Below, in pieces: positions 24,846-33,725 of a stretch of 40,362 nucleotides of DNA (the stretch's first letter is position 1; every line of letters begins with the position of its first letter). This DNA comes from Peptococcaceae bacterium (GTDB lineage: Bacteria > Bacillota > Peptococcia > Peptococcales > Peptococcaceae). Under the pieces are notes generated by a model that saw nothing but the letters and a program-made list of their open reading frames with translations, ran no database searches and was not told the DNA's origin. The stretch is from positions 1 to 40,362 of the forward strand of contig CAAETY010000003.1 of assembly GCA_900759105.1 (NCBI GenBank), written 5' to 3'. A program made the translations under genes and the position numbers.

Positions 24846-26294
24846 ATGACGGTAAATAGAACCATTGTCGGTTTTTTAGGTAAGCTCATCATTTTGGTGG
24901 GGCTTTCAATGTGTGTGCCTTTAGGCATGAGTATTTATGACCATGAGCATCTTCAAAAGGTATATTTAATTGCTATAGTAATTACTTTGATGTGTGGCGT
25001 TTTATGCATGGTGATTGGATTCAATCACCGGGGTATGATGCGCATTAGAGATGGATTTTTGCTGGTTACGTTAGCGTGGCTTTGCGCTTCTTTTTTTGGC
25101 TCTTTACCAATGATGATGAGTGGATGTTTTCCGGGTTACACGGATGCTTTTTTTGAAACATTGTCCGGTTTTACAGCAACTGGTATCACTGTTTTGCCGG
25201 AGGTTGAGTCATTACCACGTAGTATCCTTTTATGGCGAAGTATGACCCAATGGTTGGGTGGTTTAGGGATTGTGGTATTGTTTGTGGCGATGCTCTCTGG
25301 TGTTGGTGCGGGGACAAATTTGCTTTTAAATGCTGAGGTGACCGGCCCGGTAAAAGAAAAATTAAGTCCTAGAAGCAGTGACACAGCAAAAATTCTTTGG
25401 ATTATTTATGTGATTTTGACAGTGCTGAACGCACTGTGTCTTTTGGCTTGCGGGATGGGGGTGTTTGATGCAACCAACCATGCATTGGCTACTGTTTCAA
25501 CAGGAGGGTATTCAACACGCAATGATGGCTTACTGGCTTTCCATGAGAGTGTACAGTGGGTAACACTTACCTTCATGTTTTTAGCAAGCTGTAGTTTTGC
25601 ATTGTATTATCGTTTTTTTAAGCGAAGAGATATCAATATCTTAATTAAAAACGGAGAATGGCGTTTTTATGTGGAAATGGTTGTATTTTTTACTGCTATC
25701 ATGTGCTTCGTGTTATATCATGAAGAGCTATATTCTTTAGGTGATGCTTTTCGCGTGGCGTTATTTAATGTTATTGCTTTATTTTCATCAACCGCTTTTA
25801 CGATTGCGGACTATGACACCTGGCCGCCATTTTTGCATATCATTATATTTATGATTATGTTTATCGGGGGTTGCGCTGGCTCTACTGCTGGTGGGGTTAA
25901 GATTGAACGTGTGATGATTCTTTTGCGTCAAACAAAAAACGAGTTAAGAAATATTTTGCATCCACGTATGATTACAAGCTTAAAAATTAATGGCAGCGTA
26001 GTTCACAGCCGTGTGATTGTTAACGTGGCGATTTATATCTTTTTGTTTGTTGTGATAATTTGTGTGTCTACGTTATTTGGAGCAGCCTTGGGACTTCCCG
26101 TTTTGGAGGCATGGACGACCTCTATGTCTTGTTTGTGCAACAGTGGACCATCCTTGGGTGCTTATGGACCGACAGAATGCTTTGCACCACTTCCAAGTAT
26201 TATTAAGTGGTATTATTGTATCTTAATGCTGATAGGACGTCTGGAATTGTATAGCGTATTGGTGCTTTTTGTGCCAAAAAATGTAAAACATTAA
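24846..26294 (+). CDS. trkH: Trk potassium uptake channel subunit TrkH
   Basis: A 482-residue integral membrane K+ translocating subunit. Four pore repeats are recognisable from motifs such as ETLSGFTATGITVLP, ATVSTGGYSTR, FNVIALFSSTAF and SMSCLCNSGPSLG. Hydrophobic helices run throughout. It is co-transcribed with trkA. No transporter terminator is seen before ruvC 23 bases later, so ruvC may partly depend on this promoter. Confidence 0.94.
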   Translation: MTVNRTIVGFLGKLIILVGLSMCVPLGMSIYDHEHLQKVYLIAIVITLMCGVLCMVIGFNHRGMMRIRDGFLLVTLAWLCASFFGSLPMMMSGCFPGYTDAFFETLSGFTATGITVLPEVESLPRSILLWRSMTQWLGGLGIVVLFVAMLSGVGAGTNLLLNAEVTGPVKEKLSPRSSDTAKILWIIYVILTVLNALCLLACGMGVFDATNHALATVSTGGYSTRNDGLLAFHESVQWVTLTFMFLASCSFALYYRFFKRRDINILIKNGEWRFYVEMVVFFTAIMCFVLYHEELYSLGDAFRVALFNVIALFSSTAFTIADYDTWPPFLHIIIFMIMFIGGCAGSTAGGVKIERVMILLRQTKNELRNILHPRMITSLKINGSVVHSRVIVNVAIYIFLFVVIICVSTLFGAALGLPVLEAWTTSMSCLCNSGPSLGAYGPTECFAPLPSIIKWYYCILMLIGRLELYSVLVLFVPKNVKH

Positions 26295-26317
26295 TTAAAG
26301 GCAAACGGAGGTGTAGA

Positions 26318-26794
26318 GTGATTATATTGGGCTTAGACCCCGGAACAGCTATTACTGGCTACGGGGTCATTCGTGTGGTTAATTTTAAGATTTCATGTAT
26401 TGCCTATGGCGTCATTCGAACACCATCAGATATGTCAATGCCAAAACGATTGCAAATGATTTATGAGGATCTGGGACAAGTGATTGAGCAATATCAGCCT
26501 GATGAAGTTGCCATTGAAAAATTATACTTTGGACGTAATACAACAACAGGGATTTCTGTTAGTCAAGCGAGAGGCGTGTTGCTGTTGCGATTGGCGCAAG
26601 CAGACATGCCTATTGGCGAATATACGCCACCGCAAATTAAACGTGCGCTTTCCGGTTATGGTGGTGCGGAAAAACAGCAGATGCAATATATGGTGCAAAA
26701 TTTCTTGAAACTGCCAGAGATACCTAAACCGGATGATGCAGCAGATGCATTGGCGATTGCAATTTGTCATGCACATAGTCGTTCCGGGCTGTGA
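26318..26794 (+). CDS. ruvC: Crossover junction endodeoxyribonuclease RuvC
   Basis: RuvC resolves Holliday junctions. The 158-residue protein has the four acidic catalytic residues D7 (GLDPGT), E67 (AIEKLYF), D140 and D143 (PDDAADAL). The GTG start at 26318 follows GGAGG. ruvA begins 15 bases after its stop, and ruvB follows. Confidence 0.96.
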   Translation: MIILGLDPGTAITGYGVIRVVNFKISCIAYGVIRTPSDMSMPKRLQMIYEDLGQVIEQYQPDEVAIEKLYFGRNTTTGISVSQARGVLLLRLAQADMPIGEYTPPQIKRALSGYGGAEKQQMQYMVQNFLKLPEIPKPDDAADALAIAICHAHSRSGL

Positions 26795-26809
26795 TGTTGG
26801 AGGAAATAA

Positions 26810-27424
26810 ATGATTGGCTATTTAAATGGAAAAATCATAGATGTCGATGGGCCAATGATTACGTTGTTGGTTGGTGGCATTGGTTTCAATGTGATGATGC
26901 CCAATAATGGCATAATGAAAATAAATGTTGGCGATGAAATTGGTGTGTATACCTATATGCACGTGCGAGAAAATGAGATTGGGCTATACGGATTCATAGA
27001 CACGGTTGAAAAGGAAGTTTTTAATCTGTTGATTGGTGTGTCCGGCGTAGGGCCCAAAAGTGCGATGCAGATGTTGGGTGTTGCAGATGGTAAAAGCATT
27101 GTATCTGCTATAGTGAGTGAAGATGAAAAAATGCTGTCGTCACTTCCGGGAATTGGGAAGAAGACAGCTGCACGCTTGATACTCGAATTAAAAGAAAAAG
27201 TGGAAAAACAATTTCCACATTTACTTGCTGGTGGGCAAGTACAAAAAACAGTAACGGCGAAGAAAAAAGAAAGTGCCATTGAAAACGATTTGAATGATGC
27301 GTTGTTGGCACTGGGTTATCATTCCAGTGAAATCAAGAATATGATAGAAGAAACAGATGTGTTAGAAGAAACTGATATGAATGTGGCATTAAAAAAAGCA
27401 TTAAAGTATCTATCAAGGAGTTAA
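26810..27424 (+). CDS. ruvA: Holliday junction branch migration protein RuvA
   Basis: A 204-residue junction-binding protein that recruits the RuvB motor. It has an N-terminal OB domain (MIGYLNGKIID), two helix-hairpin-helix motifs (GVSGVGPKSAM and LPGIGKKTAARL) and a C-terminal RuvB-binding three-helix domain. It lies three bases before ruvB. Confidence 0.96.
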   Translation: MIGYLNGKIIDVDGPMITLLVGGIGFNVMMPNNGIMKINVGDEIGVYTYMHVRENEIGLYGFIDTVEKEVFNLLIGVSGVGPKSAMQMLGVADGKSIVSAIVSEDEKMLSSLPGIGKKTAARLILELKEKVEKQFPHLLAGGQVQKTVTAKKKESAIENDLNDALLALGYHSSEIKNMIEETDVLEETDMNVALKKALKYLSRS

Positions 27425-27427
27425 TCT

Positions 27428-28462
27428 ATGCTTGAAGAGAGAATTGTATCGTCCGATGAGATTTTGGAAGACGTTACAGCGCAACGCGCCTTGCGACCGA
27501 AACGTTTTGAAGACTATATTGGACAAGAACAGGTAAAGGATAAACTAAAAGTCTATGTTGAAGCGGCACGTGTTCGTGGCGAAGCGTTGGACCATTGCCT
27601 GTTTTATGGCCCGCCAGGGTTAGGTAAAACAACATTGGCGCAGATTATTGCTAATGAGCTTGAAGTTAACATTCATATTACATCCGGACCAAGTATTGAG
27701 CGTCCGGGAGATTTAGTGGCACTTTTAACAAATTTACAGCCGCATGATTTGCTATTCATTGATGAAATACATCGGTTAAATCGCCATGTAGAAGAAGTGC
27801 TATATTCGGCAATGGAAGATTACGTGCTTGATATTATTATTGGAAAAGGCCCAAGCGCACGTAGTTTGCGCATGGATTTGCCACCATTTACGTTAATTGG
27901 TGCAACAACACGAGCAGGGAGCTTGTCATCACCGTTGCGAGATCGCTTTGGTATTATTGAGCGTTTGCAGTTTTATAGAATCGATGAGCTAAAACGTATT
28001 ATTGAAGTCAACGCTAATTTCATGCATGTTCCGATAGAGGATGACGGTGCAAGACTCATTGCGAGTCGATCTCGAGGAACCCCACGTATTGCAAATCGTT
28101 TGCTCAATCGTGTACGTGACTTTGCGCAAGTTGAAGGACAAGGTCGCATTGATGAAACTATTAGTCAATATGCACTAGACCGGTTGCAAGTCGACCAAGC
28201 AGGGTTGGATCAATTGGACCGTGCATTGTTGCTAACGATTATTGAGCAATATAATGGTGGACCTGTTGGATTAGATACTTTGGCAGCTAGTATTGGTGAA
28301 GAACGTGTGACGCTTGAAGACGTATGTGAACCGTTCTTATTACAGGAAGGCTTTTTAGCACGTACCCCACGCGGACGTGTTGTAACAGAAAAAGCGTATC
28401 ATCATTTTAATATGCGTATGCCACAAATTGAAAATAATGATTCGATGTCTGATATTGAGTAG
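27428..28462 (+). CDS. ruvB: Holliday junction branch migration helicase RuvB
   Basis: A 344-residue AAA+ motor driving branch migration. Walker A GPPGLGKTT (61-69), Walker B LLFIDEIHR, sensor 1 GATTRAG, an arginine-finger region SPLRDRFG and a C-terminal winged helix (FLARTPRGRVVT) are present. Start ATG 27428 is preceded by AAGGAG. Confidence 0.97.
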   Translation: MLEERIVSSDEILEDVTAQRALRPKRFEDYIGQEQVKDKLKVYVEAARVRGEALDHCLFYGPPGLGKTTLAQIIANELEVNIHITSGPSIERPGDLVALLTNLQPHDLLFIDEIHRLNRHVEEVLYSAMEDYVLDIIIGKGPSARSLRMDLPPFTLIGATTRAGSLSSPLRDRFGIIERLQFYRIDELKRIIEVNANFMHVPIEDDGARLIASRSRGTPRIANRLLNRVRDFAQVEGQGRIDETISQYALDRLQVDQAGLDQLDRALLLTIIEQYNGGPVGLDTLAASIGEERVTLEDVCEPFLLQEGFLARTPRGRVVTEKAYHHFNMRMPQIENNDSMSDIE

Positions 28463-28483
28463 AATAGAGGGATTATTAAGTAC

Positions 28484-29524
28484 ATGAAAACCAGCGATTT
28501 TGATTATGAATTACCGGAAAGACTCATAGCACAGCATCCGGCGGAAAAGCGCGATCATTCACGTTTGCTAGTGATGGATAAGTATACCGGCGAAATTGAG
28601 CATCGCATTTTTAAAGATATTGTAGAGTATTTGCACGAGGGCGATGTTTTGGTTGTTAATAAGACCAAAGTGCTTCCGGCGCGTATTTTTGGCGTAAAAG
28701 AAGGCGGTTCTGCAAAAATTGAAGTTCTGCTTTTGAAGCGTGATGAAGAGCGACCGAATACATGGGAGGTGTTGGTTCGACCGGGGAAACGCGCAAAAGT
28801 AGGAACGATGATTAATTTCGGAGAGGGGCTGCTGCGCGGCGAAGTGGTTGAAAACACTAGCGCAGGGCGCAAAGTGACCTTTTATTTTGATGGTATTTTT
28901 GAAGAAATCCTCGATAAACTTGGCATGATGCCATTGCCACCATATATTCACGAACAGCTTGAAGATAAAAATCGTTATCAAACTGTCTATGCGAAAGTAG
29001 ACGGTTCGGCAGCAGCACCAACAGCGGGATTGCATTTTACAGAAGAATTGATGGATGCATTGCGGGCAAAAGGCGTGCAAATTGAAGAGGTTTTGCTTCA
29101 TGTTGGGCTAGGTACTTTTAAGCCGGTGGATGAAGAAAATATAGAAGACCATGAAATGCACACGGAGTTTTATGATATCAGCGAAGAAACAGCAGCACGC
29201 ATAAATAAAGCCAAAGAAGAAGGACGCCGAATTATTTCTGTAGGTACTACATCTACCCGTGCTATGGAAAGTGCAGCGAAAAATGGACGATTGCTTCCAG
29301 GAAGTGGCTGGACAAACATCTTTATTTTTCCAGGGTATGAGTGGCAAATTATTGATGGTCTGATTACCAATTTTCATTTACCAAAATCAACATTGATGAT
29401 GCTGGTGAGTGCGCTTTCTAAACGTGAGTTTATTTTGAATGCATATCATGAAGCGGTGAAGGAAGAATATCGTTTCTTCTCCTTCGGTGATGCGATGTTT
29501 ATTAATCCAGGAGAGAAAAAATGA
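28484..29524 (+). CDS. queA: S-adenosylmethionine:tRNA ribosyltransferase-isomerase QueA
   Basis: QueA transfers and rearranges the ribosyl part of SAM onto preQ1 in tRNA, giving epoxyqueuosine. The 346-residue sequence shows FDYELPERLIAQHPAEKRDHSRLLV at its start (residues 5-29), LPARIFG, AAPTAGLHFT and the C-terminal TNFHLPKSTLMMLVSAL. Its stop overlaps the tgt start (ATGA), so the two steps of queuosine modification are coupled. Confidence 0.96.
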   Translation: MKTSDFDYELPERLIAQHPAEKRDHSRLLVMDKYTGEIEHRIFKDIVEYLHEGDVLVVNKTKVLPARIFGVKEGGSAKIEVLLLKRDEERPNTWEVLVRPGKRAKVGTMINFGEGLLRGEVVENTSAGRKVTFYFDGIFEEILDKLGMMPLPPYIHEQLEDKNRYQTVYAKVDGSAAAPTAGLHFTEELMDALRAKGVQIEEVLLHVGLGTFKPVDEENIEDHEMHTEFYDISEETAARINKAKEEGRRIISVGTTSTRAMESAAKNGRLLPGSGWTNIFIFPGYEWQIIDGLITNFHLPKSTLMMLVSALSKREFILNAYHEAVKEEYRFFSFGDAMFINPGEKK

Positions 29525-30633
29525 GCTTTGAATTTACAGTAGAAAAAAATTGTAGCCATTCCGGCGCGCGTTTGGGACGTTTGCAAACGCCTCATGGTGA
29601 AATCCAAACGCCTACTTTTATGCCAGTAGGGACACAGGCGACGGTAAAAACCTTAACACCAGACGAATTAAAAGAAGCAAAATCTCAAATTATCTTGTCC
29701 AATACTTATCATCTATATTTAAGACCAGGACATGAATTAATTAAAGAATTGGGTGGCTTGCATCAGTTTATGAATTGGGATAAGCCGATTCTAACGGATA
29801 GTGGTGGATATCAAGTATTTAGTTTAGGAGATTTACGTAAAATAACAGAAGAAGGCGTAATGTTCCGTTCTCACTTGGATGGTTCTAAGCATATGTTCAC
29901 TCCTGAGTCAGTAATGGGAATTGAAAATGCATTGGGTGCGGATATTATTATGGCTTTTGACGAATGCATTCCACATACAGCTGACCGTTCCTATACAAAA
30001 AATTCCTTGGAGCGCACCACAAGATGGTTGGAACGTTGTGTGAAGGCTCACGAAAACCCAGACAGCCAAGCTTTGTTTGGTATTGTACAAGGTGGGATGT
30101 ATGCTGATTTGCGTTTGCAAAGCATCAAAGAAATTACTCAATTTGATTTGCCAGGGTATGGTATTGGTGGTTTGAGTGTTGGTGAATCAAACGATATGAT
30201 GTATAAGCTTTTGGATGAAACCGTATCGTATATGCCACAGCATAAGCCACACTATTTAATGGGAGTAGGCAATCCCGATAATCTTGTGCAAGCAGTAGGC
30301 TATGGCGTTGATATGTTTGACTGTGTACAGGCTACTCGAATTGCGCGTCATGGTGCATTTTGGACGAGAAAGGGTCGTTTATCTATCAAGAATCAGCAAT
30401 ATATGAAGGACACGACTCCTCTTGAAGAAGGATGCCAATGTTATGCGTGTCGAAACTTTACCAAGGCGTATATTCGCCACCTTTTTAAAGCAAATGAAAT
30501 GCTAGCGTATCGACTGATTTCCATTCACAATATTCACTTCCTGAATCAATTGATGGAGGATTTGCGTGCTTCTTTACAAGAAGACCGTTATGTAGATTTC
30601 CGCGATGAATTCTTTGATTCTTATAAAATGTAG
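29521..30633 (+). CDS. tgt: tRNA-guanine transglycosylase
   Basis: Tgt exchanges guanine-34 of GUN tRNAs for preQ1. The 370-residue protein has DSGGYQVFSL with active-site D93, FDECIP, the GGLSVGE loop, GVDMFDCVQATRIARHG holding the nucleophile, and a zinc site CQCYAC plus a later His. It is translationally coupled to queA. Confidence 0.96.
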   Translation: MSFEFTVEKNCSHSGARLGRLQTPHGEIQTPTFMPVGTQATVKTLTPDELKEAKSQIILSNTYHLYLRPGHELIKELGGLHQFMNWDKPILTDSGGYQVFSLGDLRKITEEGVMFRSHLDGSKHMFTPESVMGIENALGADIIMAFDECIPHTADRSYTKNSLERTTRWLERCVKAHENPDSQALFGIVQGGMYADLRLQSIKEITQFDLPGYGIGGLSVGESNDMMYKLLDETVSYMPQHKPHYLMGVGNPDNLVQAVGYGVDMFDCVQATRIARHGAFWTRKGRLSIKNQQYMKDTTPLEEGCQCYACRNFTKAYIRHLFKANEMLAYRLISIHNIHFLNQLMEDLRASLQEDRYVDFRDEFFDSYKM

Positions 30634-30665
30634 ATTACCATACGCAGAAACATGTGATGCTGCTG

Positions 30666-30693
30666 TTACTATTTCAATATGATGGAATAGTAA
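30666..30693 (+). terminator. Possible terminator after tgt
   Basis: TTACTATTTCA pairs with TGGAATAGTAA with one G-T pair and a six-base loop, followed by TTATTG. The T run is short, so read-through into yajC is likely. Confidence 0.4.
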
Positions 30694-30712
30694 TTATTGC
30701 TACACATTCCCA

Positions 30713-30741
30713 TTGAAATGTAGTATTATAGTAATTATTCT
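30713..30741 (+). promoter_or_regulatory. Promoter of yajC
   Basis: TTGAAA (30713-30718) and TATTCT (30736-30741) with a 17-bp spacer. Confidence 0.5.
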
Positions 30742-30764
30742 AATTGCGTAAGGAGGGGAGTAGT

Positions 30765-31118
30765 GTGAACCAATTGATTCTTGGTACCGGAAATGCCGGT
30801 TTTATGGTAATTTACGTTGTAGCGCTTTTTGCGTTGTTGTATTTTTTGATGATTCGTCCTCAGAAAAAACAACAAACAACTCGTAACGAAATGCTTCGCA
30901 ACTTAAAATACAACGATCGTATTTTGAGCGTTGGCGGGATCACCGGTTACATTCGCCAAATGACTGATGATTATATTTATGTGGAAATTGCTGATGGTTT
31001 GGTTGTAGAAATGGCCAGACAATATGTAGCTTCTGTATTAAAGGATGATGATACGCCTGTTCAAGACGATGTTGTTGAAGTTGAGGCAGAAGAAGCATCT
31101 GATAACGAAGAAAAATAA
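30765..31118 (+). CDS. yajC: Preprotein translocase subunit YajC
   Basis: A 117-residue single-span membrane protein of the SecDF-YajC accessory complex. A hydrophobic helix (FMVIYVVALFALLYFLMI) is followed by the family's RPQKKQQ positive stretch, NLKYNDRILSVGGITG and an acidic tail. GTG 30765 is chosen because AAGGAGGGG lies upstream and the frame before it is not protein-like. It is followed by a terminator, then secD. Confidence 0.93.
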   Translation: MNQLILGTGNAGFMVIYVVALFALLYFLMIRPQKKQQTTRNEMLRNLKYNDRILSVGGITGYIRQMTDDYIYVEIADGLVVEMARQYVASVLKDDDTPVQDDVVEVEAEEASDNEEK

Positions 31119-31162
31119 AATCTTGAAAAACAAAGTGCTGAACAACGATTAATTTTTCTAAG

Positions 31163-31194
31163 AAATGAGTCGCGCAGTGTGCGACTCATTTTTT
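31163..31194 (+). terminator. Terminator between yajC and secD
   Basis: AAATGAGTCGC (31163-31173) pairs with GCGACTCATTT (31181-31191), followed by more T. Confidence 0.75.
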
Positions 31195-31219
31195 ACTGTT
31201 ATTATTTGTGTATTTGATT

Positions 31220-31225
31220 TATAAT
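31220..31225 (+). promoter_or_regulatory. Possible -10 element for secD-secF
   Basis: A perfect TATAAT lies about 50 bp before the secD start, just after the yajC terminator. The matching -35 region (TGTTAT) is poor. Confidence 0.35.
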
Positions 31226-31273
31226 ATTAATCGTGTTTTAGACAAAAAAAGATTTCGTAGGAGGGAATTAGTC

Positions 31274-32521
31274 ATGCAACGAAGCAGAGTTGCAGTCGTA
31301 GTTGCCACTATCCTGGCAATTCTTGTGGCTGCATTTGCGCTTATTCCTGTGTATCGGAGCCATGCAAATTTGGGGCTTGATTTACAGGGTGGCGTGTTGA
31401 TTCGTTTGGAGGCACCTGAAGGTACGAGTGACGAAGATATGCTAGGTGCAATATCTATCATTAACAATCGTATCAATGGCTTAGGGGTTTCTGAACCAGA
31501 TGTACGTTTGGAAGGGACACATCGTATTGCGGTAGAACTTCCAGGGGTAGAAGATCCAGAAGAAGCAGTTCGTATTATCGGTACCACAGCAAAAATGCAA
31601 TTTATTCGTGTGGATACCGGTGAAGTGGTTGTTGATGGCTCTCACTTAAAGGATGCTCAACCGGGTAGTAACGATAAAGCAACAACTGCCAATGATCGTT
31701 ATTATGTAAGCTTGACATTTGATGAAGAAGGGGCAAAGGCTTTTGGCGCAGCAACTACAGATTTAGTAAGTAAATACAGTGAAGGCGACCAAAAGCGTAG
31801 TATTGCAATTGTTTTGGACGATCAAGTGATTTCTATGCCTGGGATTAAGACGGCTATCACAGATGGCCGTGCTCAAATTTCCGGCGGTTTTTCAACCTTG
31901 CAGGATGCATCGAACCTTGCTGTTCAGTTAAATTCCGGGGCATTGCCAATTGATTTGAAAATTGTTGAACAAAATACTGTTGGTGCACAACTTGGGCCTG
32001 ATGCGATTGCAAAGAGCTTGAATGCCGCTATTATCGGTTGTATCGTATTGGCATTGTTCCTCTTAGCTATTTACAGGGGTCCGGGCGTTGTGGCAGTGGT
32101 ATCCTTGATTCTCTATTCATTGCTTTTGGCCGGTGCGTTGATTGTCATTCGTTCTACCATTACCCTGCAGGTTATTGCAGCGTTCCTGTTATCTATCGGG
32201 ATGGCGGTCGATGCGAATATCTTGATTTACGAACGTATTCGTGAAGAGCTACGAGCCGGGAAAACAGTTCGTGTTGCGACAGAAAGTGGTTTTAAGAAAG
32301 CATTTACAACTATTCTTGATGCGAACTTAACCACCTTGATTGCGACTTTTGTATTGATGATTCTTGGTACCGGTGCTATCAGAGGTTTTGCAATTACCTT
32401 GGCAATTGGTATCGTTTTAAGTTTGTTCACTGCTATTACCTTTACGAAGTTTATTCTTAACAACCTCGTAATGGGTGGCGTGATCAAATCTCCAGCGTTT
32501 TATGGTGTAAGGAGGGATTAA
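31274..32521 (+). CDS. secD: Protein translocase subunit SecD
   Basis: A 415-residue RND-like membrane protein that uses proton flow to aid Sec export. It has one N-terminal span, the conserved LGLDLQGG (about 36-43), a large external domain, and five C-terminal spans including GMAVDANILIYERIREE. ATG 31274 follows GTAGGAGGG; the upstream in-frame extension lacks a ribosome site and runs through the promoter region. secF begins one base after its stop. Confidence 0.95.
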   Translation: MQRSRVAVVVATILAILVAAFALIPVYRSHANLGLDLQGGVLIRLEAPEGTSDEDMLGAISIINNRINGLGVSEPDVRLEGTHRIAVELPGVEDPEEAVRIIGTTAKMQFIRVDTGEVVVDGSHLKDAQPGSNDKATTANDRYYVSLTFDEEGAKAFGAATTDLVSKYSEGDQKRSIAIVLDDQVISMPGIKTAITDGRAQISGGFSTLQDASNLAVQLNSGALPIDLKIVEQNTVGAQLGPDAIAKSLNAAIIGCIVLALFLLAIYRGPGVVAVVSLILYSLLLAGALIVIRSTITLQVIAAFLLSIGMAVDANILIYERIREELRAGKTVRVATESGFKKAFTTILDANLTTLIATFVLMILGTGAIRGFAITLAIGIVLSLFTAITFTKFILNNLVMGGVIKSPAFYGVRRD

Positions 32522-32522
32522 C

Positions 32523-33380
32523 ATGAATTTTATTGCAAAAAGAAAATTCGCTTACATCCTTTCTTGCTTAGTTATTATTGCCGGTATTATATCCATGTGC
32601 TTCCAAGGGTTAAACTTTGGTATTGACTTTACCGGTGGTACCGTGATGCAGGTGAAATTTGAAAAATCTGTGGATATAGCTGATCTTCGTAGTGACTTAA
32701 AAGAAATTGGTCACGATAATGCACAAATTCAAGAATTAGGTGACGGGGTATTTCAAATCAGAGCAGACTACATGGATCAAACAGCACAAGATAAATTTAC
32801 CAAGGATTTAAGTGCGTTAACCGGTAAGTTAGATGTACTTCAAGCAAATGCAGTTGGTCCTTCTATTGGTAAAGAAATCTTGAGAAGTGGGATTTTGGCG
32901 TTAATCATTGCATTGGTATTAATGGTTGCGTACATTTCATTCCGTTTCGAATGGCGTTTTGCTTTGGCAGGGAATATTGCTTTGTTCCATGATATTTTGG
33001 TGACACTATCAATTTTTTCGCTTTTCCAATTGGAGGTTAACTCTAATTTTGTTGCGGCTATCTTGACTATTTTTGGGTATTCTATTAACGATACCTTGGT
33101 TGTATTTGACCGTATTCGCGAAAGAATTGGCTCTGTAAAACGTGAAAATCTTGCTAATACAGTAAATAATGGGATTCAAGCGACTTTGAAGCGTTCTTTG
33201 CTTACTTCTATCAGTACCTTGATTCCACTTTTTGCGGTGCTTTTGTTTGGTGGCGCAACAACCAAATTGTTTGTTCTCGCTATCATTATCGGGATTGTTT
33301 CTGGGACCTATTCTTCTATCTTCGTTGCATCTCCATTGTGGTATGATTTCTCAATGAAGAGTAAGAAAAAGCGTTTCTAA
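32523..33380 (+). CDS. secF: Protein translocase subunit SecF
   Basis: A 285-residue partner of SecD with six spans and the conserved LNFGIDFTGGT near residue 30, and YSINDTLVVFDRIRE in the fourth-span region. Its ribosome site AAGGAGG is inside the end of secD, so the two are coupled. A strong terminator follows. Confidence 0.95.
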   Translation: MNFIAKRKFAYILSCLVIIAGIISMCFQGLNFGIDFTGGTVMQVKFEKSVDIADLRSDLKEIGHDNAQIQELGDGVFQIRADYMDQTAQDKFTKDLSALTGKLDVLQANAVGPSIGKEILRSGILALIIALVLMVAYISFRFEWRFALAGNIALFHDILVTLSIFSLFQLEVNSNFVAAILTIFGYSINDTLVVFDRIRERIGSVKRENLANTVNNGIQATLKRSLLTSISTLIPLFAVLLFGGATTKLFVLAIIIGIVSGTYSSIFVASPLWYDFSMKSKKKRF

Positions 33381-33396
33381 AATAAATATAACTTCT

Positions 33397-33438
33397 AAAA
33401 GCTACAAATCTGTTTGTTCAGATTTGTAGCTTTTTTTT
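33397..33438 (+). terminator. Terminator after secF
   Basis: AAAAGCTACAAATCTG pairs perfectly with CAGATTTGTAGCTTTT over 16 bp, with eight T in the tail. Confidence 0.9.
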
Positions 33439-33461
33439 GATAGGTTTGCTAGGAAATGGGA

Positions 33462-33491
33462 TTGACGATAGAGGTTGGCCTTTGGTATTAT
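33462..33491 (+). promoter_or_regulatory. Promoter of the valS leader
   Basis: TTGACG (33462-33467) and TATTAT (33486-33491), 18 bp apart, start the T-box transcript. Confidence 0.65.
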
Positions 33492-33494
33492 GTT

Positions 33495-33708
33495 TCAATA
33501 AAGCCAATGACGAAGAGGAGTAAAATTCTGGCGTTAAGCAGAGAGTGGCATCGTGGCTGAAAGTGCCATTAGCATAAGGAATTTGAAGGTTGCTTCTGAG
33601 GTGGGAGAAATCTCCGGTTGATACCGTTAAAAAATCTTGAGGGCCTTCGGGCTAAAAAAAGGTGGTACCGCGATACATGTCGCCCTTTTAGAGGGGTGAC
33701 ATTTTTTT
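33495..33708 (+). promoter_or_regulatory. T-box riboswitch upstream of valS
   Basis: The leader has the usual T-box parts: the AGTA bulge motif in stem I (GAGGAGTAAA), AGAGAG with an apical stem near 33540-33567, then the T-box GGTGGTACCGCG (33661-33672), whose TGGT can pair with the tRNA end. A terminator stem (ATGTCGCCC with GGGGTGACAT) and a T run close it at 33677-33708. In stem I the likely specifier is GTT (33589-33591, within GAAGGTTGC), a valine codon that agrees with the downstream gene. Uncharged tRNA-Val would prevent termination and raise valS expression. Confidence 0.92.
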
Positions 33709-33725
33709 GTTTTGGAGGAGATTGC

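Noticed and set aside
33618..33725. Extended N-terminus of valS
   Set aside because: The segment is the T-box antiterminator/terminator region; ATG 33726 with TTGGAGGAG is the proper start.
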